Both the position numbers and the translations under genes were made by a program. Positions 10,302 through 23,300 of a stretch of DNA of 64,000 bases are shown one piece after another. The notes under the pieces were generated by a model that saw only the letters and a list, made by a program, of their open reading frames with translations, searched no databases and was not told where the DNA came from. The DNA is taken from positions 9,923,725-9,987,724 of the forward strand of contig OZ017769.1 in assembly GCA_963969345.1 (NCBI GenBank). Reading direction: 5' to 3'. Positions within the stretch are counted from its first letter, which is position 1. Each line of letters opens with the position of its first letter. This stretch comes from Turbatrix aceti. Taxonomy: Eukaryota > Nematoda > Chromadorea > Rhabditida > Panagrolaimidae.

Positions 10302-11469
10302 CAAAAAAGTCTTTTTGCAGCGCCAAAAAAAGGGATTCAAGTTACCTTCGATGTAATTGCGACGTGTAACAGTAAATAAATGCAAAAGAAAACAAGCATG
10401 AATGATTTAAACAGAAGCAAAAATTTGACATGTTTCAGAAAATATATTATATAGGCCGCAGACAACAAAAATATTACTTCACCGATCCAGCGTCAATGCA
10501 AGGGGACACCACGGACCCCTTCCCCCATAAATGACGTCATTTTGAAAAAATGGTCATGTTTAGCGGTTTTTTGCAAGTTTTGGCTTATCAATTTTGCTTT
10601 TTCAATTAAAAAAAAATTTATTGTGCACTTGTCAATTTTGCTTAAAAATTTTTATTTTCAGATTAAGATACCAAAATTATTGTGTACTTTTTGTTTTTTC
10701 TTCGATCAGATAAAAAAAATTGGTGAAGCATAATATTTACATTGGAGAAAAATCAGTCAGTTTTCAGTGCATTTTGACTTTGAAGATGTTTTGTGATCCA
10801 TTTCAGTCTAATATTGGATGTGTCCAAATTTATTAAATTTGTATTTCGAGCTCATTTATTATATTTTAAACGCGACGAACAACGAAAAAACAATATAGTA
10901 ATTATTTCAATGCAAAGAGAAACGTTTTTTCATCTAAAAAAAATATTATTTCCCGTGCCGTAAAAAAATGAAAACAATCTAACTTCAGAAAATATTTTTA
11001 ACAATGATGATTAGCTCGTTACAATAAAATAACAATAAATTAATTTTAACTATTTCTATGTAAATTTAGACTAATAAGATAAAAATCTGGTCAGAAAGCG
11101 CATATTTAAAAAAAACTAAAATTTGTGAATTAGGTATATATTTCTATTTAAATTTTTTTGATGAAAGACGCGGTTTTTACACTTTATTTGCTTGGAAATA
11201 ATAATTTTTGTAAATAGAATGTGCTATTCATTTTCATTTTGGCAAAATAAATTGTGATTTTCTGTTTAAACGACAAACATGGAAAGTTCTAAACGTTATC
11301 CATGATCAACAAAACTATAGATTACAAAAACTAAAAAGTAATTTTGCAGAAGCTTTAACAAAAAAATTATTTTTGACCCGAAATATATTATTTAGAGTAC
11401 ATGACAAATTAGAACTAAAGGATCGAAGTACTTATAGACCATGTGGATAAATAGATCTCGTCGAAAGGG
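10302..11469. other. Intergenic, AT-rich
   Basis: Lies between two convergent genes. It is dominated by A and T runs; I see no open frame with splice support, no RNA gene and no clear inverted repeat. Confidence 0.7.
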
Positions 11470-14400
11470 CTATGAACGCGTAGTTGCGCACTGGTAAGTA
11501 ATGTTTGTTGCCGAGATGCTGAAAAAAATAGTTATTATTTTTTTGACATAAAAAAATTGAAATCTAGAATTTTTTAATTTGTGTCGAATTTAAAAAAAAT
11601 GTTCCAAAATCAAAAAAAAGCTCACTTGGAAGAAATGCCATTGGCATGACACAGAGCAGTACCCGGAGTAACGTGAATGTTGGTCCTCGCTACAGTAACC
11701 GGTGCTGTTCTCTTGGCCATCACCGGCGCAGGCGGAGGCTGAGGCGTGTGTCTGCGAAAAACGTCGTTGTCAGTCTCGGATTCTTCGGTTGAATCGCCGT
11801 CAATCAGGCTGATCTCAGGCATAGTCTTCGACTTGTTGCACCTCGGAGGCGGGATCGGTGGATTCGGACCGTCGCGGTAGCATGCGTACAGGCCCCGGGG
11901 CATGGATTCACTCGACGACGGTATGGACCACGTGGAGTTGTCATTTGACGTCGAAACAGGTGTATTGGAGGTCAGGGGTGATCCTATGGTCGCCATTTCA
12001 CGTTTCTGGGCTTCGAAACACTGGGGACAGAGGAAATTCGTGCTGGGAGATGCTTTTCGTCCGCAGTGACTGTTCAGGCAGAGAAGCAGTACTGAAGACG
12101 AGGAAAAAGAACGCGAAAGACGATTCTTGGGCGTGCAAGATGCAGCGGGAAGCTGAAAAGATTCAATTAAATTTTTTTATGTGTAACATTTTGGGTCTTA
12201 CAGTTCTCAGCTCCTCAAATCTCTTCCTAGCCGTATTGATGTAGTTATCCACCATGGAATCCGTGTACTGGTGTGCATAATTGTGAAGCAGTACCGTGAG
12301 CATGCAATTGCTCTGACGCAACTCGGCAGCGGAAAAATGCTTGACCGACGGCAATGAGTGTTTCTTGCTTCTCCGACCGATTCTCTTGATCTGGTGCTGG
12401 ATTTCTTTCATTATCCTCCTCGGCGTTCCGATAGTTTTTCCATTCTGGGCCGTCGAAGTGCCATTCATGTTGTTATTATTATTGTTGTTGGCTGTATCAG
12501 GGTCAGAAAACGTCGTCGTCGTTCCGTTGCCGCTGGCGCTGCTCACGTCCCGGCCGGCAAGGGTGAGAAAACCGGTCGGAATGTTCTGGGGCTCGGTGTC
12601 GTTCATGACGGGCGAAGTCTTTTTGATCGATCCCCTTCGGAGGTCCATCTTGACGATGTCCATGTATTTGGCGATGAGTCGGAGGCGGTAGTCTTCTGTG
12701 AGGAGGTTTTCGCAGCGTTCGGCTATTCTCTTGTCTTCGTCATCCGTCCACCACGAAAAATCGGGAGACGGGTCGATGGCGAAATGGACAGGTAGGATGT
12801 TACGGTTTTTGTCTGTTATTGGAATCGCTAAAAAAATTTTAGTTTAAAAAAAACTCTGAAATAAATTTTGTTACCAGTCAGATAAGGACTATTTGGAATC
12901 CTCATGGCCACGAGAGCCGAAAAGTGCGAGGAATCATAGCACAAGACAAGTGGACTCCGATGGCACTGCTCAGGAGGGCACTCCAGAGGCAGGTAGATTC
13001 CGCCAAACGGAATGGGGGCCAGTTCTTCGCCATTTGCGTTCCTAAGCACCGTATCCGAGACAATGATTATCGGTCGTTTGAGAATGTTCGCCAGTGCAAA
13101 AACGTGAATGGTCTCGAGACTTTCATAAATCTGTTCGTACGATTCAGCCGCGCTTACGCCCTTCGTCGCGCATCCCCCGCCTGCAGACGTCGATGGAGTG
13201 GGGGTCTGGGTCGAGGGTCGGGGCAGGGGTGTGGCCATCTGGAGGACGTCGTTCCACTCTTTGGTCCATTCTTCTTCGCTCAAAACGAGGCCACTGGCGC
13301 GGTTGGAAACTGTTTCAGACCATCGCCAACGACGCCAGAAAGCGTGCTTGCGTGAGCCGTGCTGCAGAACGTGGTAGAGTAGGTTCCGGAGGTGGAGGAG
13401 ACGGTCGTGGACGCCCCAGGTTGCGAGACTGGCTGCGTGCAGAAGACAGTTGCCGTCGCCAGTGGTGACCAGGGGGTAAAGCTTCTGGCTGGGGTGCACG
13501 CACCACCAATTCAAGTGACCTGAAAATTAAATCAAAAATTTAAAAAAAATCCCAATAAAAAATGATACAGTACCCCAAATATCAAATTTTCATGGTAGGA
13601 GGACAAAAAACTAAATAACCCCCGAACGCTGCGAAAACCTCTTCACAGAAGACTACCGACTCCGACTCATCGCCAAATACATGGACATCGTCAAGATGAA
13701 CCTCCGAAGGGGATCGATCAAGAAGACTTCGCCTGCGCATGCGATTTCCCGCCCCTATTGACCAAAAAGCGCCTGCTGCGCCGAGGAGGATAATGAAAGA
13801 AATCCAGCACCAGATCAAGAGAATCGGTCGGAGACGCAAGAAACACTCATTGCCGTCGGCCCCATAAAAACATTTTTTTACAAAATATGTTTTTGAACTT
13901 TTGAAACCCCTAAAACGGTCCCCGCTAAAAAAAAAGTTCGCTACGTCAAATAACAAACAAGTAGCCGGCTGTTTATACAACTATTTTTTGCACCCTCTAA
14001 AAATCGAATAACAGACGAAAAGGACCGAAAGGTAAACACTTCGTAGACCCCCTCACTCACCAGATGCTTCGAGTCTTCTAAGAGTCGGCATTTCAATCAT
14101 GTCACGCTCCAAAAACTGACGAAATCCGTCGTCGAGGCGATAGAGATCCGGCAGGATAAAGGTGTACGCCGGTGGCAGGGGCTTTGACGTCGTCGGTGGA
14201 TGAGTGTTTGACGGTTTTCGTAATACCGTGGTCGTTATTGTGTTGTCTGTAATCGGATTAACGTTTGGTTAAAAAAGTGGATGATCGTCAGGAAGGAAAA
14301 ATAGACAAAAAGTATAATAAATAGTTTTTTTTGCAAAAACAAAACATAAAAAAGAGTTTTATGGTAGATGTTTTTTACCTTTGCCGTAAATCAGTTTTTA

Positions 14401-14741
14401 GAGCAAAATGCAAAAAAAACAGCTAAATTTGAAAAAAAATTTAATTTTGAAAATATAATTTTTTTTTTCAAATCCAAATTGCGATGAATTTTGTGATGAT
14501 TAATAATCGGAAGTCAAAAGTCGTGAAAAAAACAACGCATTCAAGAAAAAAATAAATTACAAAAATTTTTTTAAAACAAATTCACAAAAAAAAACAAACC
14601 ATTGCGATCATTTTCCTTTGCCGTCGACGCCACCCCGTCATTGTGAATCGTCGAAACAGAAGCCGAAGACGAAGGCGACGGAGTGGAAAGATACTGTTGA
14701 TGTGAGACGCTGCGTGGGGCAGCGACCGTCGTAGAAGGCAT
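11470..14741 (-). CDS. OTUD7: Cezanne/OTUD7-type OTU deubiquitinase
   Basis: Exons 14741-14600, 14246-14061, 13519-12875, 12827-12202, 12152-11626 and 11518-11470 join in frame to 724 residues. The OTU domain carries the catalytic block TTGDGNCLLHAAS (Asp131, Cys134) and HFSAL (His308), together with family landmarks LNWW, RRWRW, EEWTKEWNDVL, HVFALANILKRPII and IPFGGIYLPLECPPEQCHRSPL. Family members of this type prefer Lys11-linked ubiquitin chains and act on NF-kB and cell-cycle substrates. A linker with an Asn run and a basic IKRIGRRSKKHS patch follows, then an A20-type zinc finger near residues 558-578 (C-x4-C-x11-C-x2-C), also typical of Cezanne. The last 17 codons depend on a final intron; if it is retained, the protein stops at 11623 with almost the same length. 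Intron 2 contains an inverted copy of part of exon 4. Confidence 0.88.
13621..13862 (+). pseudogene. Inverted partial copy of OTUD7 exon 4 inside its own intron
   Basis: The plus strand here matches the coding strand of exon 4 (which lies on the minus strand at 12202-12827), so the copy is inverted. It has two matching blocks: one covers the CCGAACGCTGCGAAAACCTC region through the segment encoding AKYMDIVKM and RRGSIKKTS (source about 12600-12722), the other the segment encoding MKEIQHQIKRIGRRRKKHS-like residues (source about 12345-12425). The part between them is deleted. Both blocks carry a few substitutions. The copy is not spliced into the gene in this orientation, but the transcript could fold on itself. 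Confidence 0.8.
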
Positions 14742-15748
14742 CTTTGTTGCTTGATGTTTTCTCTGATAAGAAACACTTCAACAAATCAGATCAGTTATAA
14801 CCAGGTGGGGGTCGCGTCAAAAAATATGACACCAGGTGTAAAGTGATGGGCTTAGTTTAGTGACTGTTCTCTTTTCCGACAAAAAAAGAGGAGGTGTGTC
14901 ACCGAAAAAAAAAGAGAGATCGCGTGGACCAAAAGTCGATTTGTTTTTTTTTGTCCGGAACGATACAGGAGCAACGTTACGGTCCGTCCGCGGTGGTGGT
15001 AATGGTAATGTGGTGGTTGGTGATCGGCTTAATATCTATTTCATCATAACGCGAGAATAAATGAAAGCAGGAACTCGACACACACAGGTGGTTGTGGTTG
15101 ACAGAGTTCGTTTTCGATTTCGTTCTCAAAGTCGTTATCGCTATCGTTTTTCGCCGACTTCCGGGGTCGTTTGATCGAGCGAGCAAATGAAAGCTGCGAT
15201 GACGATGAACGAACGATAAACGATGATGTGTTGTATTTCAACCCTTTGTTTGTTTCTGAAATTCGAAAAAAATATATGCAATGATAAAAATATTGATTTT
15301 GTAAATACACATGTTGAAAACAAAAAAAATATCGGCGCGCATGATACAATTTTGGTAAAAACGGGAAACAAGTGGGAAAAACAAAAAATACCGTATAAAA
15401 TTTACCGTATAATTATAAAAAAAACAAAAATCGCGCGGGAAAGAATTCCAAAAACATGTAAAAAAAATTTGCGTTTTAGATTCACTTGAATCGCCAAAGT
15501 TTACAATTTGTTATTTTTTAGACTTTTTTTTTAACTTTTCTGAAATTTTTGTTTTATAATAAATAGAATACGTTTTTCGCTAAAAAAACAATAAATACGC
15601 AATTATTAAATTTTTTATAAACAAAAGGCAAAAAACATGCAATTATTCAGTTCATTTTTCTCCTGTTTATGCCTGACGAAGGGCAAAAAAAGAAAGCGTC
15701 TAGCCAGCCCGTATTGACGTGATGGGCAGTGAAAAAGGACGATACATA
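14742..15748. other. Upstream region of OTUD7, no gene seen
   Basis: AT-rich, with A runs and GT-rich stretches near 14990-15030. Open frames on both strands are short and lack conserved residues or splice sites. Confidence 0.6.
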
Positions 15749-17333
15749 CAGTAGCGACGGAAAGTTTAAGTGTGAACATTAATTTGTACAGTGCCCTGTT
15801 CAAACGTGTTGGTTCAGGCTCAAATTTTTTTTGATAAACACCCTTGCATATAGCCTTAGTATTGCCAAGTTTCAGACAGATTCGTTAGAAAATGGATTTT
15901 TGCGATATCGATTTGTACAAAACGTGCGACGGAAAGTTTAAGTGTAAGGTACTTTTTGTGTTGTAAAAATGCGTTTTTTAGGTATGATGGCTGCTAATTG
16001 CGTTTTTATTACAAGGTGAGCATGTTTCATCGATTAGAAACACATATCGCTCGATACATTAGCTTTCCTGGAAAAATGAGGATCGCAGACGCTCTTCTCG
16101 GAAGCATAGCCGTCTAGGGGGGTTTCGAAGGCTCTGGAATTCTGGAATTCAGCTTTCTTTTCAATCTTAAGGTTTAAAATGCAAGCAGAAACTATTTTCA
16201 GAGAACACAAGCTCAGCGGACCCCATGTAACCGCACACAACATCAAGAAAAATTTTTTTCTGATGTTGAGGTAGAACCTTGACTTGAACCAAGATGATAA
16301 AAATGAGTCTCACGAGCGACGCCGAGATGCTAAAATTAGGCCTTTAGTTCTGGAACAATTCCTTTATGTTGTCAAACATAATGGACAACCGTTTTTTATT
16401 TGCCCGCACATTTCCGCAAAGATATATGTGGTCGAATGGCAATTCTGTTAAACCTCAACATCATAATATTTGAGCTTGAATAAGATTGCCAAAAAAATGA
16501 CTACGTTGATACGGTTTTTTGCTTTAAACAAGTCAAATGTACTAACAAATGATATTGCGAACAAATTCTACCTTTGAAACGTCGTCATAGTGGACTTTTT
16601 GTCGGCACAAAATTCCGGTGTTGATGTAAAATTGTGAAATCGAGTTCCGTCTTCCTGTTCTTTGTGGAAATGTGCGGGCAAATAAAAAACGGTTGTCCAT
16701 TATGTTTGGCAACATAAAGGAATTGTTCCAGAACTACAGGCCTAATTTTAGCATCTCGGCGTCGCTCGTGAGACTCATTTTTATCATCTTGGTTCAAGTC
16801 AAGGTTCTACCTCGACATCAGAAAAAAATTTTTCTTGATGTTGTGTGCGGTTACATGGGGTCCGCTGAGCTTGTGTTCTCTGAAAATAGTTTCTGCTTGC
16901 ATTTTAAACCTTAAGATTGAAAAGAAAGCTGAATTCCAGAATTCCAGAGCCTTCGAAACCCCCCTAGACGGCTATGCTTCCGAGAAGAGCGTCTGCGATC
17001 CCCATTTTTCCAGGAAAGCTAATGTATCGAGCGATATGTGTTTCTAATCGATGAAACATGCTCACCTTGTAATAAAAACGCAATTAGCAGCCATCATACC
17101 TAAAAAACGCATTTTTACAACACAAAAAGTACCTTACACTTAAACTTTCCGTCGCACGTTTTGTACAAATCGATATCGCAAAAATCCATTTTCTAACGAA
17201 TCTGTCTGAAACTTGGCAATACTAAGGCCTATATGCAAGGGTGTTTATCAAAAAAAATTTGAGCCTGAACCAACACGTTTGAACAGGGCACTGTACAAAT
17301 TAATGTTCACACTTAAACTTTCCGTCGCTACTG
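15749..17333. mobile_element. Palindromic Tc1-like non-autonomous element A2
   Basis: A 1585-base inverted repeat flanked by TA. Ends read CAGTAGCGACGGAAAG, with an internal second copy of the motif about 175 bases in (GTGCGACGGAAAGTTTAAGT near 15924). It shares most of its arm sequence with A1 but differs in the end motif. It lacks a transposase; the short frames inside are mirror images of each other. Confidence 0.85.
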
Positions 17334-17335
17334 TA

Positions 17336-20300
17336 CATAGTGTTTGGGAAACTATTAGCCGATCAACCAACCGGATATTTATAAAAAAACCAAACCGCAG
17401 TAGCAAAAAAAAAGATGATGTGATCGAAAAGAAAAATTTGTTATGCGATGACACGGACAACAAAAACATCAAACAGAGGGCGCAGCAGGAAAAAAAGACG
17501 GATGACTCATCGAAGTGTTCTTCGTTGGTGCTGTTGATCGTTGTCATAATCAAGCTGAATAAATATTATACATACACAGTCAGGATTGGATGACTGAATG
17601 GATGGATGGATAATGCATGGATTACAGGTGGTGTTGCATGTGAACAATTTTATGTATACAAAAAAAACACCAGGAAACAACAAATGATATTATACGTAAG
17701 AAATGCTCTGCTACGTGTGTTTTACCTAACAATAAAACACAAATAATATCAAATAAAAAAAGGAAAAGAAAAGAAAGGTCATGAAAACAGGTAAACGTAG
17801 GCAAAAAGAAGATTTATGAAATGATATATTTTTCATTTTTAGCGTTAAAAAACGACTGCTGTCTGAACGCCTCGTGAATCACAATCAGAGAAACGGGTTT
17901 TTTCTTAGTTAGAAAAAAAAACGATTGCATCTGGAAAAAAAGCGACCGACCACAGATTGCGTCAATATTTTTTTATCATAATGCAACATGAATTAATTGG
18001 TTGGAAGGGCCAGCAGGTGCATACGTTGACTGATTATAAAATAGTATGTGCATAGGTAGCAAAGATTTTTTTGACGAATCAGATAGAATCATAGAAATAG
18101 AAACATTTCTATTTTCAAAAATTTTTGTTGAAGTAAAATTTTTGTTTTTTCAGCCGCATGTTGTACACATGCGACGTTTTAATAAAAATGTGTTTTTTTA
18201 CTTAAAAAAAGTTTAAAATAGTGACTTTCACCCCAAAAATCCATTTCTTTTTTTTCACAAATATAAAAAAAACATACGTCAACGTCGAAATATTCCAGTT
18301 AAACAAGTTGTTGTCAAGTCAGAGGTTAAAAGCAACGCGCCCCTCCGAAAAATATCTACGCAGTAAAAGCAACAAAAAACTAGTCTCTAAGTAAGTTAAC
18401 ATTGCCAGATAGATGCCATGTCACGTACTACGCGACAATATGCTGAGATTCACCTGGGCCTCTCACTGTGATGCTTGATTAGCTTCGACAAAAATACACG
18501 GGTACAGGGTTACAGGTGAAGTGGCTTTACAAAACAGGTAAAACATGAGTGCGTGTCAATGTTCGTTTACGATAAAAAAAATTGTAGAACACTAAAAAAT
18601 TTTTAGCGAGAAAATGATGCATCAAAACATTTTTTTTAAACTGGGTTAAATTATTGTAAATTGAAAATACAAAAAAATTAGTTTTCAACGCCTTGGGATT
18701 CGATTGAATTTTATCAGACGGGTCATATTTACGACCGGTAACACAGACAATGCATTATAACTTTATGCGTTGTGCGTTCCGGAAACGAAAAAAACAAGAA
18801 TTTTTTTTTCAAAACGACCGGCCTTTTTTGTCAACAGTCTTCGGACCGTTGACAAAAATACAAAAAAACAACATAAAAAACTGTAAAGGACAACAAAACA
18901 AATATTTATACCGGGTTGTAAAATTTTTCACCAACTGTCAATATGATTTTTTTGGGTTTGGTAGAGTCGAGCAGGTAAACTATCCACGGATCAGGAACGG
19001 AGAACAGAAAAGAAAGTTGCTTTTTTTGGAAAAAAAATTGTACAAAATTTTATAAAAAATGATTAAAAAATGCATACGCTCTTTTAAAAAAACCATAAAA
19101 TAACATCATTTCTGCAGCAAAGCATAACTACAACGTGATGAAAATTAGCTGCTTCTCACACTTTTAGCAGATCAGAGACAGAGAGAGAGACAAGTAAGCC
19201 TAGCCTTCCCTTTCCTTCGACTCCACCCTCAATCAGAGTCCAATCTTGACTCGCGACAACGCGAACTAAAAATATGACAGAGGAACGAAGAACTCTCGAT
19301 GTTTTCCTGTTTCTTTTGACAAAGAAAAGCAAAGAAAAAAGCACAGAAAGACAAAAAAAAGAACCAAAGATATCCTGAACCCGCACAGGTGAATTACAGG
19401 TGAGTGACCGGTTAGCTGGTTATAAGGTGTGCAAAAATCGTTTCAGGGAAATGAGAAGAGCTAACAGGGGAGACGAATCGATGAAAACAAAGAGTCGATA
19501 AAAATAGGGTTTTTAAAAAAGCAACATTCCAGAAAAAGACGCCATGCGGAAAGTAAAAAATCGAAATTTTTTTATTTTTTAAAAAAAAGTGGTAAAAAAA
19601 TTCTGAACGCTGCAAAAACAAAAAGACGTATAAGGAAGCACGTAAAAATGGAGTAATAAAAACGGCAGAAGAAACAAATTGTCGTCGAACCGACCAGGAA
19701 CAACGAAGAAAAGCATGAAATGATAGAAGTGACGTTAATTTTTTAAAGCAGTAAAAAATAAAAAAATCCGATTTTAACTACAGTTAAGCTTGAAAAGTGT
19801 AATTCTGAAGATCATCTGAGATTCTGAATTTTTTGACGCGCACTGAAGAATTAATTTTAGGATTGAAACGCACGGAAACAAATTGGAAAAACATAATCAC
19901 ACAAAAATTTTATTTTCGGAATTTTTTGAGGCGGGATTTCTCGTATTTTTATTCATCAAGTAATGAAAATAATTTTAACAAAATTTTTTTAATTCAAAAA
20001 AAAGTAATTCAAAAACATAAATTTTTATGATACAAAACTTTTTTTAAAGTTTTTTTAATTCAAAAAAGGAAAATAAATACGCCATGTTTTGTGTTTTGTG
20101 GTAATCGTACAGCTCTTTAAAAAAATTGTACAGCTCAACATAATCAACAACAAAAAATAGTTTTCTCGTTTTCTCGACCAAAAAAATACAACGATGCCCA
20201 AAAAAAGAGCTATATCATCAAGCCAAGCAACAAACGCAGTGGCGTTTGTTTGTCAGAGTAATGAGACAAGAAGTGAGAAAAGATATAAGCCTAGGTCGCG

Positions 20301-23300
20301 AGCGATGCCATTGTACTACCATTCATCCATCCATCCATCCCCGGCAGACGTCGTCGTACGCCATTATTTTGCTGTTCCGAGGCGTGGTAAATGGTAGCGT
20401 GGCGACAAAAATGGCACCAGTATCAACCAAAAGTGGTGGTTGAAAAAAAAGAAGCGAGAAAGTGAACATAAAAAAGAGAGAGAGCGGATTGACATCAACA
20501 GTGTGCAAAATTTCACTTTTTTGGTTCAATTAAGGGCCGGAGGGCATGTGGAGGTTTGGTGGTAGCTGCGTCGTCGAAGTCGACGTCGACATCGTCAAGG
20601 CTGGGCTGGGCGCGATGCGGTCGTCAATCCGGCTAGCAAAAAAAGAGCAACCAAAAAGTGCATTATGAGTGGTGTTTCGGTTTCTTATTTGATTCGTTTG
20701 AGTTTGGACAGAAGAGAGAATATTTATGCGCCGGACAAACAGAACAAAAAAAATAAACAGGATAGACCAACGGCCAGGTGGAAAGCCTCAAAAGTATAAT
20801 TTTGGAATGACGTGGGAAAAAAACAGTTTTTGTTTTTAGGTCATCCATAAACGACTTCAAAAAATATGTATTCTTGAATAAAAAATACAATTCCTAAATC
20901 TTATTTTTTTTCAAAAACAGATAACAGATATTTTTTACGAAAAAAAAAATTTATATGATGAAAACAAAATTTACTACGGTTTCACAAAATATTTTTCCCG
21001 ACTTGTATAAAATTTGAGGTATCCTCTAAACGATCTATAAATCAAAATTCACTCAAACGACATGACTGACCTGAAAACAGTGACCTGAAATCACTTTGAA
21101 GAATGGACGAATTCTTTTTTTGTTAATAACAAGTGACGTGTTTTTTCTATAATACAACAAAAAAACAAATTCTATGTATTTGAAAATTTTTTGCTGCACG
21201 TGGAAACAAAAGTGCAAAGAAATTTTCAATTTTGTTTTTCTGCAGGTTTTGCAAATTTGGAACAACATTGAATTGAAAATAAATTGTAATTGAAAAAAAA
21301 TTTTGTAGCTTGTCGTGGATAATGCAACATCCACGATAGCTTGTCACAGATTTTTTTTAAGTGAAAGAAAAATTGAGAGAGACAAACTTTAGTCCTTATT
21401 CAGTGTTTCATAGCTTTCTATAGTACATACAGCGGCCGGCAGTGTTTTTTTTGCTTTCAAAAAAAGACAACTCCGGTTTTGTGAGGTCAAGTGAAACTAC
21501 ACTACAACAAAAAAGACGCGCCAGATGTTGTTAATTCCGTCTTTTTTTTTCATCTTCATCGCACGGTGGTATGGCTAGGCAAAAAATTAGTAATGGAACA
21601 AAAATAAAAAAGCAAGTAGCCTGAAAGTTTTGTCCTGGTCGACTTTTTGGGTGTTTTTTGGTCATCGAAACAAAAAAATAGACACGTTGAATTTTCAAAA
21701 AAGAATTTAAAGAACATTTTTTTATGACTTTTCTTTTGATTTTTTTTCTTCAAACTTCGTTTTTTGAAGAAAAAAATGCAAACAATCAAAAATTATACTT
21801 TTTACTTTTTTTCTGACAGGATATTCAAAGTGCGTTCAAACAAAAAATCTAAGTAAAGACAAAATGACGGCATTCAAACGTTGAAGAAAAATGGGAAGAA
21901 AAAAAGACATCATCGCATTGTTGTCGTCAACTGCACTGACATGAGCTGTTGTCCTCAACCAACCACAACCATACCAGCAGCCGGCACTAGCATTGCTGTC
22001 ACCAGAGTTTTCTGTCCCCGATAACTGTTGGCGCCAAGAAAAGGAATATAAAAAAGAGAGAAAGGGGATAAAAGGTGATTTCGAGTGCTTTAGCGATTTT
22101 ATGAGAAAATTTGTCGCTAATGGGTTTTTTGAACGCTTCATTTAAAATTTTTAAAAGTTAACTGACTGAGTAGAAAAGAGAAAAAAACAAACAAAATGAA
22201 AGCATCGATTTATAATTAAAAAAAAATTGTCCTGAGCGGAACATATTCGGTTGGATTTTCAATTAACGAAATTCTCGACGGGAAACTTTTGGCGCGATTT
22301 TTGAACTCATCTTTTTTATGCGGTTTTTGACATCAACAAATTTGAAACGCGTGTAGTTGAATTGTAATTTTAAAATTCACCCATTGCCAACAAACCGGAA
22401 CAAAAATTTTGAAATTCATATATCCATTTGTTCGACAAAAAACTATTTTTAACAACATATGGTCGTACAAGAACAAAACTATAGCAACTTAATCAAAAAC
22501 TTTTTTTCTGTAACAAAACTACAAAAAACGTCTATAAAAAACACGCATTTTCATGAGAACACGAGAGCCAACGAGAATCGAAGCATGGTATAAAAGGCGT
22601 AATAAACAAAAATCCTACTACTCCGCATTCCGTGCCGTGGTGTATCTATCTACATGTGTGCCTGGCGACAATGTTTCTTCCGTGACCAACGAGAAAAATA
22701 AAAGGGACACACTGCAAAAGTGGAAAAACGTCTGGAAGCACAAACAACAGCAGTGGCAGCAAAAAAATAAAAAGAAAGATTGCTTGTTGTTGCGTGTGGA
22801 AAAAAAACGTCTGCTTCAATTTTTGTGTTTCATTTTGGTTTAGGTTTTTTGGGGTATTGTGAAATCGCATGGCAGGGACTGATAAATACTTTTCAATTTT
22901 TTTGTAAAGAATTTTTTTGAAAGCAGAAAATAGCAAGCTTTGTCAGGAGTATTTGCCCTGAAAAAAAAACAATGACAAAAACAAAAACAAAGCGCATACA
23001 AAAATTGTATGACTAATCAGATACAAAAGAAATTACAATGCATTGTGCTTTTTTTAATGTCAAAATTTAAAATAATGTTAAGGAATAAATTTGGCATGAA
23101 AATTTTACAAGTGTTATGAGGTTACGGTACATCTGATCCCTAAACATTTAAAAAACATTGATACATTTGTAAATTTTTTAACACAATCTAATTTTTTTAA
23201 AGCGGATGAAAAACGAAAAAAACAAGCCAATAAGAATCCGAAACAATTGAATGTGGCCTAGCAACGAAAAAAAAAACTGTATTCACGATCTTTTCAATGT

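Noticed and set aside
20194..20529. Frames near the CATC repeats on both strands
   Set aside because: Short, driven by simple repeats, no conserved features or splice context.
22553..22843. Plus-strand frame rich in Lys and Gln with a TATAAAA nearby
   Set aside because: Composition follows A-runs; no domain, no introns, no second supporting signal.
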